A DNA stretch of 51,085 nucleotides from contig NZ_JASCRR010000022.1 of assembly GCF_030010215.1 (NCBI RefSeq), forward strand, positions 1-51,085, read 5' to 3'. Below, piece by piece: positions 8,414-17,643 of the stretch. Source of the DNA: Tianweitania sp. UT-5YL-CI-8. GTDB taxonomy: Bacteria > Pseudomonadota > Alphaproteobacteria > Rhizobiales > Rhizobiaceae. Every line of letters starts with the position of its first letter. Position 1 is the first letter of the stretch. Under the pieces are notes generated by a model. It made no database searches. It was given only the letters and a program-made list of their open reading frames with translations, and was not told the DNA's origin. Position numbers and translations under genes: made by a program.

Positions 8414-9340
8414 CTACAGGCCTTCCCGCGCAGGGCTGCCATAGTCGACCGGCGTGCCTAGCCAGCCGGAGGCCTTGCGGTCCCAGAACAATTGCTTCAG
8501 CCGTTCCGTGACCGGCCCGGGCAGGCTGTTGCCGACCGGCGCGCCGTCGATTCGTGTCACCGGCATGATGCCGCCGGCATTTAACGTCAGGAAAATCTCG
8601 TCGGCCGTTTCGAGGAGTTGCCTCGGAACAAGGGTTTCGGCCATCTGAAGGTTTGTCTCGCGCGCAAGTTCGAGGACCGTGCGGCGGGTCATGCCGTCGA
8701 ACACACCGTCGCGCGGCATGACGACACGGCCACCCTGGACAACGAAAACATTGAAGCCCGGTCCCTCGGTCAGGTTGCCGTCACGATCGGTCAGCACGAC
8801 GGTGTCGGCGTCGCAGTCATAGGCGTCGAGCTGCGCCATGGTGAGGTCCAGCCAGTGGAAGTTCTTGGTCAGGGGATTGACCGATGTCGGCGGTATGCGC
8901 TCGATCGCCGATATGTGGATGTTCGCGCCCACCTTCTGCTTCTCCATGTCGACGATCCAAGGAAACGGCGTGACATGCGCTTAAAGCCGGTTCGTGGCGG
9001 TGCGCGGATCGCGCGAACCCTTCGGCGTCATGCCACGCGTGCACGTCATCTGGACGAACGCCTCGCGCATGCCGGTCAACCGGATGCACTCGAACAGGAT
9101 TTCCCGCAGTTCGTCGCGCGACACCGGCAATCGAAGCAGCAACGACGCCATGTTCCTTTCGAAGCGGTCGAGCGTGTCCTCCAGTCTGAACACGTAACCG
9201 TTCCAGACATTGGTGACGTCATAGGTTGCGTCCGACCTCAGGAAGCCACGGTCGAGAATGGGGATGCGCGCCTCGCCAACCGGGACGTAGCTGCCGTCAA
9301 TCCATGCGGCGCCGTCCGAATAGTCAAAACCGTGTTCCAT
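8414..9340 (-). pseudogene. (R)-selective amine transaminase-like gene with an in-frame stop
   Basis: The frame encodes a fold-class IV aminotransferase resembling (R)-amine transaminases: GAAWIDGSYVPVGEARI, then DRGFLRSDATYDVTNVWNG. A TAA at 8983-8981 interrupts it after residue 119. The same frame resumes immediately with AHVTPFPWIVD, where relatives have a tyrosine codon, so a Tyr to stop change is likely. The catalytic lysine (TKNFHW) and the GPGFNVFVV region lie after the stop, so the short product cannot bind PLP covalently. The start is ATG at 9340, 11 bp after the ATPase stop. Sequencing error is the main alternative. Confidence 0.8.
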
Positions 9341-9350
9341 CGTAGAGGCC

Positions 9351-10340
9351 TTACGGATGCGGTTGCGGGTTGGGGAAATGACAGGCGGCAAAGTGACCGC
9401 CGCCGAAATCCTTCAGTTGAGGCTCTGTCGTGGCGCAAAGCGCCGCTGCTTTCGGGCAGCGGGTGCGGAACCGGCAGCCGGAGGGCGGATTGAGCGGGCT
9501 CGGCACCTCACCGGTGAGCACGATGCGGCGGCGGGCCTTTTCGCGGACCGCGTCCGGGATCGGCACGGCAGAAAGCAGCGCCTCGGTATAGGGATGGAGC
9601 GGGGCGTCGAAGAGATTTTGCGCCGGCGCCAGTTCCACGATGCGGCCGAGATACATGACGGCGATGCGATGCGATATGTTCCGGATCACCGCGAGGTCGT
9701 GGGCGATGAAGAGATAGGCGACGCCGAGCGTCTCCTGCAATTCCCGCAGCAGGTTGATGACGCCGGCCTGGATCGACACGTCGAGTGCCGAGACCGGCTC
9801 GTCCAGCACGATGACGCGGGGATCGACCGCGAGCGCGCGGGCAATTCCTACCCGCTGGCGCTGGCCGCCGGAGAGTTCGTGGGGATAGCGCGCGGCGTGC
9901 TCGGGACCCAGCCGGACGAGTTCGAGCATTTGCACCACGCGCTCGTCGGATGACGACGTCGCGAGGCCGAGCATGCGGAGCGGTTCGGCGATGATGTCTG
10001 CGATGCGCATGCGCGGATTGAGGGAAGCATACGGATCCTGGAACACGATCTGGAGATCACGGCGAAGGGGGCGGATCTCGGCAAGGCTCGCCTTCGCGAT
10101 GTCCTGGCCGCGGAACCGGACCGCGCCCGACGTGGGCTCCAGCAGCCGTACGACGCAGCGTCCGAGCGTGGACTTGCCGCATCCGGACTCGCCGACGAGA
10201 CCGAGCGTTTCCCCGGCGTTCAATGTGAAGGATATGCCGGCGACGGCCTGGACGTGGGCAACGACGCGGTCGAAGACAAGCCCTCCCTTGACCGGATAGT
10301 CCTTCACCAGATCGACGACTTCGAGCACGACTTCGGTCAT
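9351..10340 (-). CDS. Peptide-type ABC transporter ATPase, DppF-like (importer 1)
   Basis: A 329-residue ATPase with Walker [10 protein letters not shown], signature [16 protein letters not shown] and Walker [13 protein letters not shown]. It has the C-terminal cysteine-rich oligopeptide extension ([14 protein letters not shown]) typical of DppF/OppF. Its ATG at 10340 overlaps the DppD stop (ATGA), which places it last in the transporter order B-C-D-F and shows translational coupling. It powers import together with the 10337-11326 ATPase. An upstream in-frame ATG at 10379 lies inside the preceding gene and is less likely. Confidence 0.92.
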   Translation of the reverse strand: MTEVVLEVVDLVKDYPVKGGLVFDRVVAHVQAVAGISFTLNAGETLGLVGESGCGKSTLGRCVVRLLEPTSGAVRFRGQDIAKASLAEIRPLRRDLQIVFQDPYASLNPRMRIADIIAEPLRMLGLATSSSDERVVQMLELVRLGPEHAARYPHELSGGQRQRVGIARALAVDPRVIVLDEPVSALDVSIQAGVINLLRELQETLGVAYLFIAHDLAVIRNISHRIAVMYLGRIVELAPAQNLFDAPLHPYTEALLSAVPIPDAVREKARRRIVLTGEVPSPLNPPSGCRFRTRCPKAAALCATTEPQLKDFGGGHFAACHFPNPQPHP

Positions 10341-11326
10341 GGGCGGGACGCCTCCGCCGCGCCATAGGGGAAATGGCATGCCACTTGGCTGGAACCTACG
10401 GCCTGCAAGGACGGGGTGACGCTCCGGCAGATGTCCTGCGCCACGGAGCAGCGCGGGTGGAACGCACAGCCCTTTGGCCTGTTGGAGAGCGGCGGCGGCG
10501 AGCCATTGATGGAGAGAAGGCGGGTGTTGCCACGGTCAATGCGCGGCACTGCGGCGAGCAATCCGACCGTATAGGGATGCGCCGGCGCCGCGAGAACGGT
10601 TGTGACGTCACCTTCCTCGACCAGCCGGCCCGAATACATGACCGCGACGCGGTCTGCCGTGCCCGCAACGACGCCAAGGTCATGCGTGATGATCACGAGC
10701 GCGAGACCCAGGCGCTCGCGCATCCGCTGGAGCACGTCCAGTATCTGAGCTTGCACTGTCACGTCGAGCGCGGTCGTCGGTTCGTCGGCGATGAGCAAGG
10801 CCGGCGAATTGGCCACGGCGATCGCAATCATGGCGCGCTGGCGCATGCCGCCGGAAAATTCGTGCGGATACTGGCCGAGCCGCCGGCGCGGATCTGGGAT
10901 CGATACGGTTTCGAGGAGCTCGGCCGCGCGATCCATGGCCGCCCTCCGGGACAGCGAACGGTCATGAAGCCGCAGCGACTCGGTGACCTGCACGCCGACC
11001 GTCAACACGGGGTTCATGGCGGTCAGCGGATCCTGGAAGATCATGGCCATGGACTTGCCGCGCAATCGTGCCAATTCCGCATTGGGGAGGCCCAGAATTT
11101 CGCGGCCTTGCAGCCTTACGGATCCCGTGACCGATGCAGCCCGCGGCAACAACCCCATGACCGAGAGCATGGTGATCGACTTGCCTGAACCGGACTCGCC
11201 GACGATGCCCAAGGTCCCGCCGCGACGGACCGAAAAATTGAGGTCCATGATGGCATGAAGCGGGCCAGCGCCGCCCGGGAGGGTGACCGTAAGACTGCTG
11301 ACTTGCAGAAGCGGTTCACTCATCAT
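10337..11326 (-). CDS. Peptide-type ABC transporter ATPase, DppD-like (importer 1)
   Basis: A 329-residue ATPase with Walker [11 protein letters not shown], the DppD-type signature [12 protein letters not shown], Walker [13 protein letters not shown] and a C-terminal [15 protein letters not shown] cysteine segment. The GGMRQ variant distinguishes DppD/OppD from DppF. It overlaps DppC upstream and DppF downstream by ATGA junctions, so all four transporter genes appear to be one translation-coupled unit. Confidence 0.92.
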   Translation of the reverse strand: MMSEPLLQVSSLTVTLPGGAGPLHAIMDLNFSVRRGGTLGIVGESGSGKSITMLSVMGLLPRAASVTGSVRLQGREILGLPNAELARLRGKSMAMIFQDPLTAMNPVLTVGVQVTESLRLHDRSLSRRAAMDRAAELLETVSIPDPRRRLGQYPHEFSGGMRQRAMIAIAVANSPALLIADEPTTALDVTVQAQILDVLQRMRERLGLALVIITHDLGVVAGTADRVAVMYSGRLVEEGDVTTVLAAPAHPYTVGLLAAVPRIDRGNTRLLSINGSPPPLSNRPKGCAFHPRCSVAQDICRSVTPSLQAVGSSQVACHFPYGAAEASRP

Positions 11327-12165
11327 GCACGCCTCGGATCAAGCCAGTCACGAACGCCGTCGCCGATGAAGTTGAAGCCTAGGACGATCGTCAAAATGGC
11401 AAGCCCGGGACCCATCGCGATCCACCAATTGTAGAAGCGATTGGCACCCTCCGAGATCATCTGGCCCCATTCGGGCGTGGGCGGAGATGCGCCAAGCCCG
11501 ATGAAGGAAAGTGAAGCCGCCAGCAGCACGACCTGGCCGATGTCCATCGTCGCATTGACGAGAATGGGGCTCCAGGACAGCGGCAATATGTGATGGGTCA
11601 GCACCCTGAGCGGCGGGGCGCCGGCCGCTACCGCGGCCTCGACGTGCTCCTTGCCCTTCACCGAAAGCACCTGCGCCCGCATCAGCCGGGCATAGACCGG
11701 CCACCAGACCACCACGATCGCGACGGCCGCGTTCTGGAGGCCAGGACCAAGCGACGCCGTCACGGCCATTGCAAGCAGGATCGGCGGAAACGACAGCGTA
11801 ATGTCGGCCAGGCGCATGACGATGGAGTCGACAATTCCTCCCGCGTAGCCCGCAACCGCACCTAGCGTGCAACCGATGAGAACGGCCGAAACGATGACGA
11901 TGACGGAAATAGCAAGCGAGAACCGCGAGCCCCAGAGGGTTCGCGTCAACACATCGCGGCCGAGCGCATCCGTGCCAAACCAATGCGCGGCATCTGGCGC
12001 CATGAGCCTTCGCCCGACGCTGGCGATCGGATCGTAGGGCGACCACAAGGGGATGGTCAGCGCGATCAGGATCCACGCCACAACGAGAACCATGCCGATG
12101 ATCACAGGGGTGGCGAGCCAGGCAGGGCGAACGAAACGCTTGCGTACCGTCAGGGGCATCGTCAT
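11323..12165 (-). CDS. Peptide-type ABC transporter permease, DppC-like (importer 1)
   Basis: About 280 residues with an N-terminal membrane segment (VIIGMVLVVAWILIALTIPL), the FGTDALGRDVLTRTLWGSR motif characteristic of DppC/OppC, and the cytoplasmic EAA-type loop near EAAVAAGAPPLRVL that contacts the ATPase. The preferred start is ATG at 12165, eleven bases after the DppB stop. The ORF extends to 12219, but that part overlaps DppB. Confidence 0.9.
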   Translation of the reverse strand: MTMPLTVRKRFVRPAWLATPVIIGMVLVVAWILIALTIPLWSPYDPIASVGRRLMAPDAAHWFGTDALGRDVLTRTLWGSRFSLAISVIVIVSAVLIGCTLGAVAGYAGGIVDSIVMRLADITLSFPPILLAMAVTASLGPGLQNAAVAIVVVWWPVYARLMRAQVLSVKGKEHVEAAVAAGAPPLRVLTHHILPLSWSPILVNATMDIGQVVLLAASLSFIGLGASPPTPEWGQMISEGANRFYNWWIAMGPGLAILTIVLGFNFIGDGVRDWLDPRRA

Positions 12166-12175
12166 GACCGCGCCC

Positions 12176-13189
12176 TCACTGTACCGAAATCCGCGGGTCC
12201 GCCACGGCGTAGACGACATCCGTCACGAGATTTGTGAAAAGAAAGGCCAAGCCCCCTACAATCGTGACACCCATGATGGCCGGGTAGTCCAGGTTGCGAG
12301 CGGCATCGACGGCGTAGGAGCCGATGCCGGGCCAGGAAAAGATCGTCTCCGTCAGAACCGCCCCGGTAATGAGATAGGCGAAGGAAAAGCCGATGATCGT
12401 CAGGGTTGGTATCAAAGCATTCCTGAGAGCGTGGTGGAAGAAGACACGCCCCTCGCGCGCGCCCCGCGCCCGCGCAGCCAGGATGTAATCCTGCGACAGG
12501 ACGTCGAGCATGCTTGCACGCACGAGGCGGGATATGATGCCGGTCACGGCCCAGCCCAGAACGAAGGCGGGCAACGCCAGATGCTGGAGCGCTTCGCCAA
12601 ACATCGCCAGATCGCTCCTGAGCAACGAGTCGATGGTCAGGAACCCGGTGATCGACTCCGGGGGAATAGTGCGCGAGTCCAGCCGTCCCGGCCCGTCGAT
12701 CCAGTTGAGTTTCACAGACAGGACGAACAGCAAGATCAGGCCTGACCAGAACACCGGGACGGAGGAACCCACCAGCGCAAACAGCCGGGAAAAATGGTCG
12801 AACGCCCGGTCGCGGAAGCGGGCGGCGAGGACGCCCAGCACAATCCCCATGCCGCTCCCGATGAGCATGGCCGCGCACACCAGTTCGAGCGTGGCAGGAA
12901 GCCGCGTGAGTATGTCCTGGGAAACCGGCTGCTTGGTGCGGATGGAGGTTCCCAAGTCGCCGGTCAACAGGTTTCCGACATAGATGAAATATTGTTCGGT
13001 CAGGCTACGGTCGAGCCCCCATCTTGCCTTCGCCGCGGCAACGATCTCCGGATTGTCCATCTGCCGATCGCCGAGGATCGAGACTAGGGGATCGCCCTGC
13101 GTGGAATGGCTGATCACAAAAGCGGCGGTGACGATGCCCAGAACGAGAAATGGCATAGCCAGCAGTCGTCGAATAATAAATTTGATCAT
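12176..13189 (-). CDS. Peptide-type ABC transporter permease, DppB-like (importer 1)
   Basis: A 337-residue inner-membrane permease of the DppB/OppB family. It starts IRRLLAMPFLVLGIVTAAFV, has GDLGTSIRTKQPV in the first periplasmic region and the EAA-type loop near AARARGAREGRV. It is clearly paralogous to the permease at 38262-39281 (both contain AAAKARWGLD and LPATLELV). It lies about 300 bp after its binding protein, across a hairpin. Confidence 0.92.
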   Translation of the reverse strand: MIKFIIRRLLAMPFLVLGIVTAAFVISHSTQGDPLVSILGDRQMDNPEIVAAAKARWGLDRSLTEQYFIYVGNLLTGDLGTSIRTKQPVSQDILTRLPATLELVCAAMLIGSGMGIVLGVLAARFRDRAFDHFSRLFALVGSSVPVFWSGLILLFVLSVKLNWIDGPGRLDSRTIPPESITGFLTIDSLLRSDLAMFGEALQHLALPAFVLGWAVTGIISRLVRASMLDVLSQDYILAARARGAREGRVFFHHALRNALIPTLTIIGFSFAYLITGAVLTETIFSWPGIGSYAVDAARNLDYPAIMGVTIVGGLAFLFTNLVTDVVYAVADPRISVQ

Positions 13190-13493
13190 TGTGAATCACG
13201 GTCGGGGCCGAAGCCCGTAAATACAGCCAAGGCGACGTGACGCCATACGAACAGGCACGCCGTGCGAGGGGAGCAGATGTCGACCATTTCAAAGTCCTGC
13301 GCGACAGGCACCCGGCGGGTGGCAGACGAGAATGGAGGCACCCGAAAGACCCGCAAACCGCCTTGTTGACAAAATCCGTTGGGGCGCGATCACCCCGACT
13401 TTCACTGCTCGGCCATGCCTGCCTGGCTGCGGGCTAAGCATTCCGAATGAGGGCCGGCCGGATGTGGCTGCCGGCCGGCATTCGGCTGCACCG
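13190..13493. other. Spacer between binding protein and permease genes
   Basis: A 304-bp stretch between the DppB-like gene and its upstream binding-protein gene on the minus strand. It holds one strong GC hairpin next to the binding-protein stop (listed separately). No ORF with a recognisable product was seen. Confidence 0.6.
13453..13479 (-). terminator. Attenuating hairpin after the importer 1 binding-protein gene
   Basis: GCCGGCCGG and CCGGCCGGC form a perfect 9-bp GC stem around a 9-base loop, starting 14 bases past the binding-protein stop. GAAT/ATTC can extend the outer stem. There is no U-run, so it may stabilise or partly terminate the mRNA, leaving more binding protein than membrane components. 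Such hairpins are common behind binding-protein genes. Confidence 0.55.
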
Positions 13494-15101
13494 CTACTTG
13501 CGCGAAATCTCGTCCAAGGGCAGCAGGCAGCAGGCACTGAACCGCACGCCCTCGACGCCCTTGCGATAGGCGAGGATGATGTCCGGGCTAACCAGCGGCA
13601 GAATGATCTTGTCGCTGATCATCTCCAGGGCGATGGCGTGGTACAGCTCTTCCTTCTTGTCCTCGGGAGCGGCCAGTACCTGCTTCAGCAGTTGGGTCTC
13701 CTTGGGATTGACGACGGAAGGGTCCCTTTCGCCACCGGCGCGCTTCCACCATGGCGAGCCTTCGATCATGCCGAAATACTGCACATACTGCGCAGAGCCG
13801 AAATAGTCCGGCGCATAGAAGACGCCGCTCAGCGGGATGCCGTCGGCGCGAATCTGCGTCCGCCACACCGACATCTCGACGGGCTGGATCAGCGCCTTGA
13901 TACCGACCCGGGCCAGATCCTGCTGCACCTTCTGCATCATCAACGTGAAGTCAACGCCGAAGCTGTTGACATTGGGGAAGGTCGCGTCGATTTCGAAACC
14001 GCCGGAGAGCCCGGCCTTCTCGAGAATTGCCTTCGCCTTGTCTAGGTCCTGCTTGGGCATCGGCAGGCCTTCAGTTCCGGGGAACCCGTTGGGGATCGGA
14101 GACGCCTGCGGCTTGCCTGCGCCGCCGGTTGTGAAGTCGATGATGCCATCATAGTCGAGCGACAGGGAGATCGCCTCGCGAATCTCCTTGGTCAGGGGAA
14201 CCTTGTTCCCCTTGGCGCCGGGCGAAAGCGCGACATAGACGAAGTTCGGAGACGGAACCGCCTCGACGACGACCGTGTCGGCGGGCAGCTGCTTGGCCGT
14301 ATCGGCATCGATCTGCATGGCGATGTCGGCAGCGCCGGATTCCAGCATCTGGGCCTGCGAGACGGAATCCTTCGTGTTCGTGAGGACCGCGTTGGTGATG
14401 TTGACCGTCGTCCGCTTGTAGTGCGGGTTCGACCCGAAGCGAAGCTCTTCATCCGGCTTGAAGCCGGCCAGAACATAGGGGCCGGATCCGATGGAGTTCG
14501 TCTGGAACCACGCTTCCGCCCCATCGGTCTTGTCGGCATCCGCGGCGGCGGTTGCGCCGTTTGCCAGCGCGACATCCGAATTCTGGACGCCAGCATAGGA
14601 GGACGAAAGGATGTTCAGGAACTCCGAATTCGGAGCCTCCGTGGTCACCACCACAGTCTTGGGCTCAGGCGCCTCGATGCTCTTGAGGCCATCCATGAAG
14701 AAGGACGGACCGCCTTTGACGTTCTTGAGCCGCTCGAACGAAAATTTCACATCCTTCGACTCAACCGGAGTGCCGTCGGAGAAAAGCGCGTCGGGATCAA
14801 GCTTGAACGTGAACTGCGTCTGGTCGGCATTGGCTTCCCAGGAGACGGCGAGTTCGGGCTTGAGGGTCTTGTTGTCCTTGTCGAGCGTCAGCAGTGTCTC
14901 ATACACATTCGACAGATAGATGACGCACGTGTCGCACCAGGCGCGCGCAGGATCGAGCGAGTTCACGTCGAATGCGCGCGCGACGACAAGCGGCTTGTCA
15001 TCGGCGATGGCGCGCCCGTCCCCAAGGCCGAACCCGGCCAACACGGCTGCCGCCGCCAGAGCGGATCGCGCCGGCTTCATAACCGAAGAACTAATTTTCA
15101 T
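13494..15101 (-). CDS. Peptide-type ABC transporter substrate-binding protein (importer 1)
   Basis: A 535-residue SBP_bac_5 (cluster C) binding protein. The Sec signal peptide spans about residues 1-34 (hydrophobic ALAAAAVLAGFGLG, cleavage near AIADD). The mature start has NSLDPARAWCDTCVIY, followed by FTFKLDPDALFSDGTPV, typical of oligopeptide binders. It is paralogous to the binding protein at 39320; both carry CDTC, possibly a disulfide near the N-terminal domain. The start ATG has GGGAGA seven bases upstream. It heads the importer 1 operon, with operator-like sequence about 90 bp upstream. The ligand is unknown. Confidence 0.9.
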   Translation of the reverse strand: MKISSSVMKPARSALAAAAVLAGFGLGDGRAIADDKPLVVARAFDVNSLDPARAWCDTCVIYLSNVYETLLTLDKDNKTLKPELAVSWEANADQTQFTFKLDPDALFSDGTPVESKDVKFSFERLKNVKGGPSFFMDGLKSIEAPEPKTVVVTTEAPNSEFLNILSSSYAGVQNSDVALANGATAAADADKTDGAEAWFQTNSIGSGPYVLAGFKPDEELRFGSNPHYKRTTVNITNAVLTNTKDSVSQAQMLESGAADIAMQIDADTAKQLPADTVVVEAVPSPNFVYVALSPGAKGNKVPLTKEIREAISLSLDYDGIIDFTTGGAGKPQASPIPNGFPGTEGLPMPKQDLDKAKAILEKAGLSGGFEIDATFPNVNSFGVDFTLMMQKVQQDLARVGIKALIQPVEMSVWRTQIRADGIPLSGVFYAPDYFGSAQYVQYFGMIEGSPWWKRAGGERDPSVVNPKETQLLKQVLAAPEDKKEELYHAIALEMISDKIILPLVSPDIILAYRKGVEGVRFSACCLLPLDEISRK

Positions 15102-15188
15102 TGGAAGTCTCCCATTGCCTATGGTCCCCTACGGCGCCGACTGTCACTCCCCGCCATGCACGGACACGTGACATCATACGTCTTGTTG

Positions 15189-15212
15189 TTGGATATATCG
15201 TGGATCATATAG
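15189..15212 (-). promoter_or_regulatory. Operator-like site upstream of the importer 1 operon
   Basis: On the minus strand the site reads CTATATGATCCACGATATAT. Its first half equals the CTATATGAT of the site at 32046. It lies 90-110 bp upstream of the binding-protein start in otherwise GC-rich sequence. Its fit to the TGATATATCAAA consensus is partial. Confidence 0.4.
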
Positions 15213-15645
15213 CGATTTGCGTCAAGAGAAAGTTGCGGTCCTTATGTCGGCGGCTCGATCGACTTTACTTGGACAGGCAAACCTACTCCGAACAAGTCCG
15301 TTGGGCGATAGGCTTGTGCCATAAAGTGCTCAGCGCTCGCGCAAGCCGGCGCCCTTGTGTCCCCGATGGCCGGAACCGACGCCACAACGATAGAGGCGGC
15401 AGATCCAATGATCCGACTCAGGTGCGGCGCGCCAAAGAGACCGCATCCACAAGGCTGCCCAGTTGCGTTACCAAGACCTCCGCGCCAGCGCCTGCGGGCT
15501 TGTGCGATCGGACAGCATTGCAGTGCGCCTGCCAGCAAAGATATCGCCCGGCGGCTTGCCGGCGATCATGCCGAGCGCTGGCACTTCAGCTGTCGGTTCT
15601 GGCCTTATCAAAAGTCTGGGTGATCGATATATTCGGCTTGCAAAT

Positions 15646-15657
15646 TTTGATATATCA
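15646..15657 (+). promoter_or_regulatory. Operator-like palindrome upstream of the kinase operon
   Basis: TTTGATATATCA reads as TGATATATCAAA on the other strand, the exact consensus shared by six sites in this window. It lies about 46 bp before the preferred kinase start. A related GATCGATATATT lies at 15622-15633. Repression by an FCD-type GntR regulator is an inference. Confidence 0.55.
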
Positions 15658-15702
15658 TGTATCTCGATAGATTAGATGCTGGATGTTGCCGGTTTAGAGC
15701 CA

Positions 15703-16989
15703 ATGGATCCGATTGTTGGAATAATAGCGGACGACCTGACCGGGGGGCTCGAAACCGCGGCGATGCTCGTAGCTATGGGCGTCGACTGCAAGTTCGCGAC
15801 CGACCCAGCCACGGTGCAGGCTCTCGGCAGTGCGCCGGCGATCGTCGTGGCCCAGAAGACCCGCGTGATCCCCGCGGCCGACGCGGTTCGGCGGTCCAAG
15901 GCCGCGGCCGAGGCGCTTCTTGCGAGCGGCGCGGGCCGACTTTTCTTCAAATACTGCGCCACGTTCGACTCGACCGACGAAGGCAATATCGGGCCCGTGG
16001 CCGACATGCTGCTTGCGCTCACCGCGGCGCCTTTTACGGCTTATTGCCCGGCCGCCCCCATTTCGGCCCGGACTGTCTACAATGGCCACCTGTTCCTCGG
16101 CCAGCAGCTCGTCTCCGACTCGCCAAAACGGCTCGACCCTCTTACGCCGATGACCGACCCCAATCTGGTTCGCGTTCTGCAAAGGCAGACGAATGCCCCG
16201 GTGGGTCTGCTGCCGCACCGGATCGTCAGCGGCGCCCTGCTCGAAGCGTCCGTTGCGGAGCAGGCCGCGAGCGGCGTGCGCCACTTCATCACGGACACCA
16301 TCTACGATCAGGACCTCGATGCCGTCGCCGCCCTAACCCTGGACTGGAAGGTCATGACAGGGAACGCGACGATCATGCAGCATTATCCGCCCCTCTGGCG
16401 CGCACGCGGGTGGCTCGACGGATCCCGCTCTCCCGAAGGCCTGCCGGCCGTTGGCGGCGGCGGCGCTGTCCTGTCGGGCAGCTGCGCCGACCGCTCGCTG
16501 GTCCAGCTGGCGCATTTTGAACGCACGCACCCGGTGCTGCGCATCGATCTCCTGCAGGTCTCGTCGGCTGCCGAGGCGGTGGAGCAGGCCTTGTCCTGGG
16601 CCGGTCCCCATCTCGCCCGAGGTCCGGTCGGCATCGCGACCTCAGAGACGCCCGATGCGGTGAGGATGGCGCAGGACCGGTATGGTCGTGACGGCGCGGC
16701 AAAGCTGGCGGAAGACATTCTGAGTGGCGTTGCCGCCGGGCTCAGGAACATCGGTGTGCGCCGCATCGTCGTGTCGGGAGGCGAGACCTCCGGCTCGATC
16801 GTGGAGAAACTCGGCGTCCGGAGCCTGAAGGTCGGCGCCTATGGCGGCCCCGGCATAGGCCGAGCGGTTACCGAAGAGGCCGATCCCATCGCATTTTGTC
16901 TCAAATCGGGAAAACTGGGGCCGGACGACATCTTTCAATCCACCCTCGACTCGATGCTGAAACCGGAACACTTCAATGCAATCAACTGA
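15703..16989 (+). CDS. otnK: DUF1537 four-carbon acid sugar kinase, OtnK-like
   Basis: About 428 residues. It matches the 3-oxo-tetronate kinase group of DUF1537: IADDLTGGLETA at the N-terminus, FKYCATFDSTDEGNIGPV, a GHLFLGQQLV segment, LTPMTDPNLVRVLQ, and a C-terminal nucleotide-binding VSGGETSG. OtnK phosphorylates 3-oxo-tetronates at O4 before decarboxylation by a class II aldolase homologue, and such a homologue follows with a 14-bp overlap. The ATG at 15676 would add nine residues; 15703 gives the family-typical start. No tetronate dehydrogenase of the usual LtnD type is present, so the true substrate may differ. Confidence 0.85.
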   Translation: MDPIVGIIADDLTGGLETAAMLVAMGVDCKFATDPATVQALGSAPAIVVAQKTRVIPAADAVRRSKAAAEALLASGAGRLFFKYCATFDSTDEGNIGPVADMLLALTAAPFTAYCPAAPISARTVYNGHLFLGQQLVSDSPKRLDPLTPMTDPNLVRVLQRQTNAPVGLLPHRIVSGALLEASVAEQAASGVRHFITDTIYDQDLDAVAALTLDWKVMTGNATIMQHYPPLWRARGWLDGSRSPEGLPAVGGGGAVLSGSCADRSLVQLAHFERTHPVLRIDLLQVSSAAEAVEQALSWAGPHLARGPVGIATSETPDAVRMAQDRYGRDGAAKLAEDILSGVAAGLRNIGVRRIVVSGGETSGSIVEKLGVRSLKVGAYGGPGIGRAVTEEADPIAFCLKSGKLGPDDIFQSTLDSMLKPEHFNAIN

Positions 16990-17623
16990 CCCGCGTCAAT
17001 CAATCCTGTCCATCGTCAAGCGGCTGGAAGACGATGGCTACAACCTCGCCAGCACGGGCAATGTGAGCTGTCGCGACCAGGGCGGGGTCCTGATCACGCC
17101 GACGGGCGGCCACAGCGGCAATCTGACGCCCGAACGCATCGTCCGTATCGACGCTGACGGAAAGGTGCAGGGCGAAGGCGCCCCCTCAAGCGAGTGGAGC
17201 ATGCATACCGCCATCCTGAAGGCGTTTCCCGAGGCTAACGCCGTCATCCACACGCATGCGGACAGTTGCGTCGTGCTCTCCTCCCTTGGGAAGTCGATCC
17301 CTGCCTTTCATTACATGCTTGCGGGTTTTGGCGGCAATTCGATCCGCTGCTCAAGATATGCCACGTTCGGTACCGCCGACCTAGGCGATGCGGCGGTCGA
17401 GGCGATGCGCGACCGGCGTGCCTGCCTGCTGGCAAATCACGGAATGGTCGTCGCGGGACAGTCGCTGGAAGCGGCGCTGAGCCTCGTGATCAAACTCGAA
17501 ACCCTGGCTCGCCAATATCTGATGGCCTGCCAGGCGGGTGAGCCGATGATCATTCCGGACGACGAGATGGAGCGCGTCCTCGACCGCTACGGCAAGTACG
17601 GCCGGACCTCCCTGCCGCACTGA
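16976..17623 (+). CDS. Class II aldolase/adducin family protein, OtnC or FucA-like
   Basis: A 215-residue class II aldolase. The zinc-binding histidines are visible in HTHADS (about residues 91-93) and LLANHGMVV, with the catalytic acid in SSEWSMH. STGNVSCR and ITPTGG form the substrate phosphate loop. Members cleave fuculose phosphate or decarboxylate 3-oxo-tetronate 4-phosphate (OtnC). Overlap with the OtnK-like kinase makes a kinase and decarboxylase/aldolase pair likely. A paralogue is at 48588-49283. Confidence 0.88.
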   Translation: MQSTDPRQSILSIVKRLEDDGYNLASTGNVSCRDQGGVLITPTGGHSGNLTPERIVRIDADGKVQGEGAPSSEWSMHTAILKAFPEANAVIHTHADSCVVLSSLGKSIPAFHYMLAGFGGNSIRCSRYATFGTADLGDAAVEAMRDRRACLLANHGMVVAGQSLEAALSLVIKLETLARQYLMACQAGEPMIIPDDEMERVLDRYGKYGRTSLPH

Positions 17624-17643
17624 TATTTACAAGGACCTTGACC

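Larger units (their letters stand above)
15102..15702. other. Divergent intergenic region between two operons
   Basis: A 600-bp gap between the leftward importer 1 operon and the rightward kinase operon. Both ends carry AT-rich operator-like sequences (15189-15212 and 15622-15669). The middle, about 15240-15600, has short ORFs on both strands that resemble no family I know, so I see no gene there. Confidence 0.6.

Noticed and set aside
7106-8461. A 451-codon plus-strand open frame
   Set aside because: Antisense to the class III aminotransferase, which has all catalytic motifs; the plus-strand translation has none.
8979-8983. Programmed readthrough or recoding at the TAA in the transaminase gene
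   Set aside because: TAA is not a known recoding codon for selenocysteine or pyrrolysine and no special context is visible; a nonsense mutation is simpler.
15242-15538. Small ORFs in the divergent intergenic region
   Set aside because: No ribosome binding sites or family resemblance, and overlapping frames on both strands of similar length point to chance.
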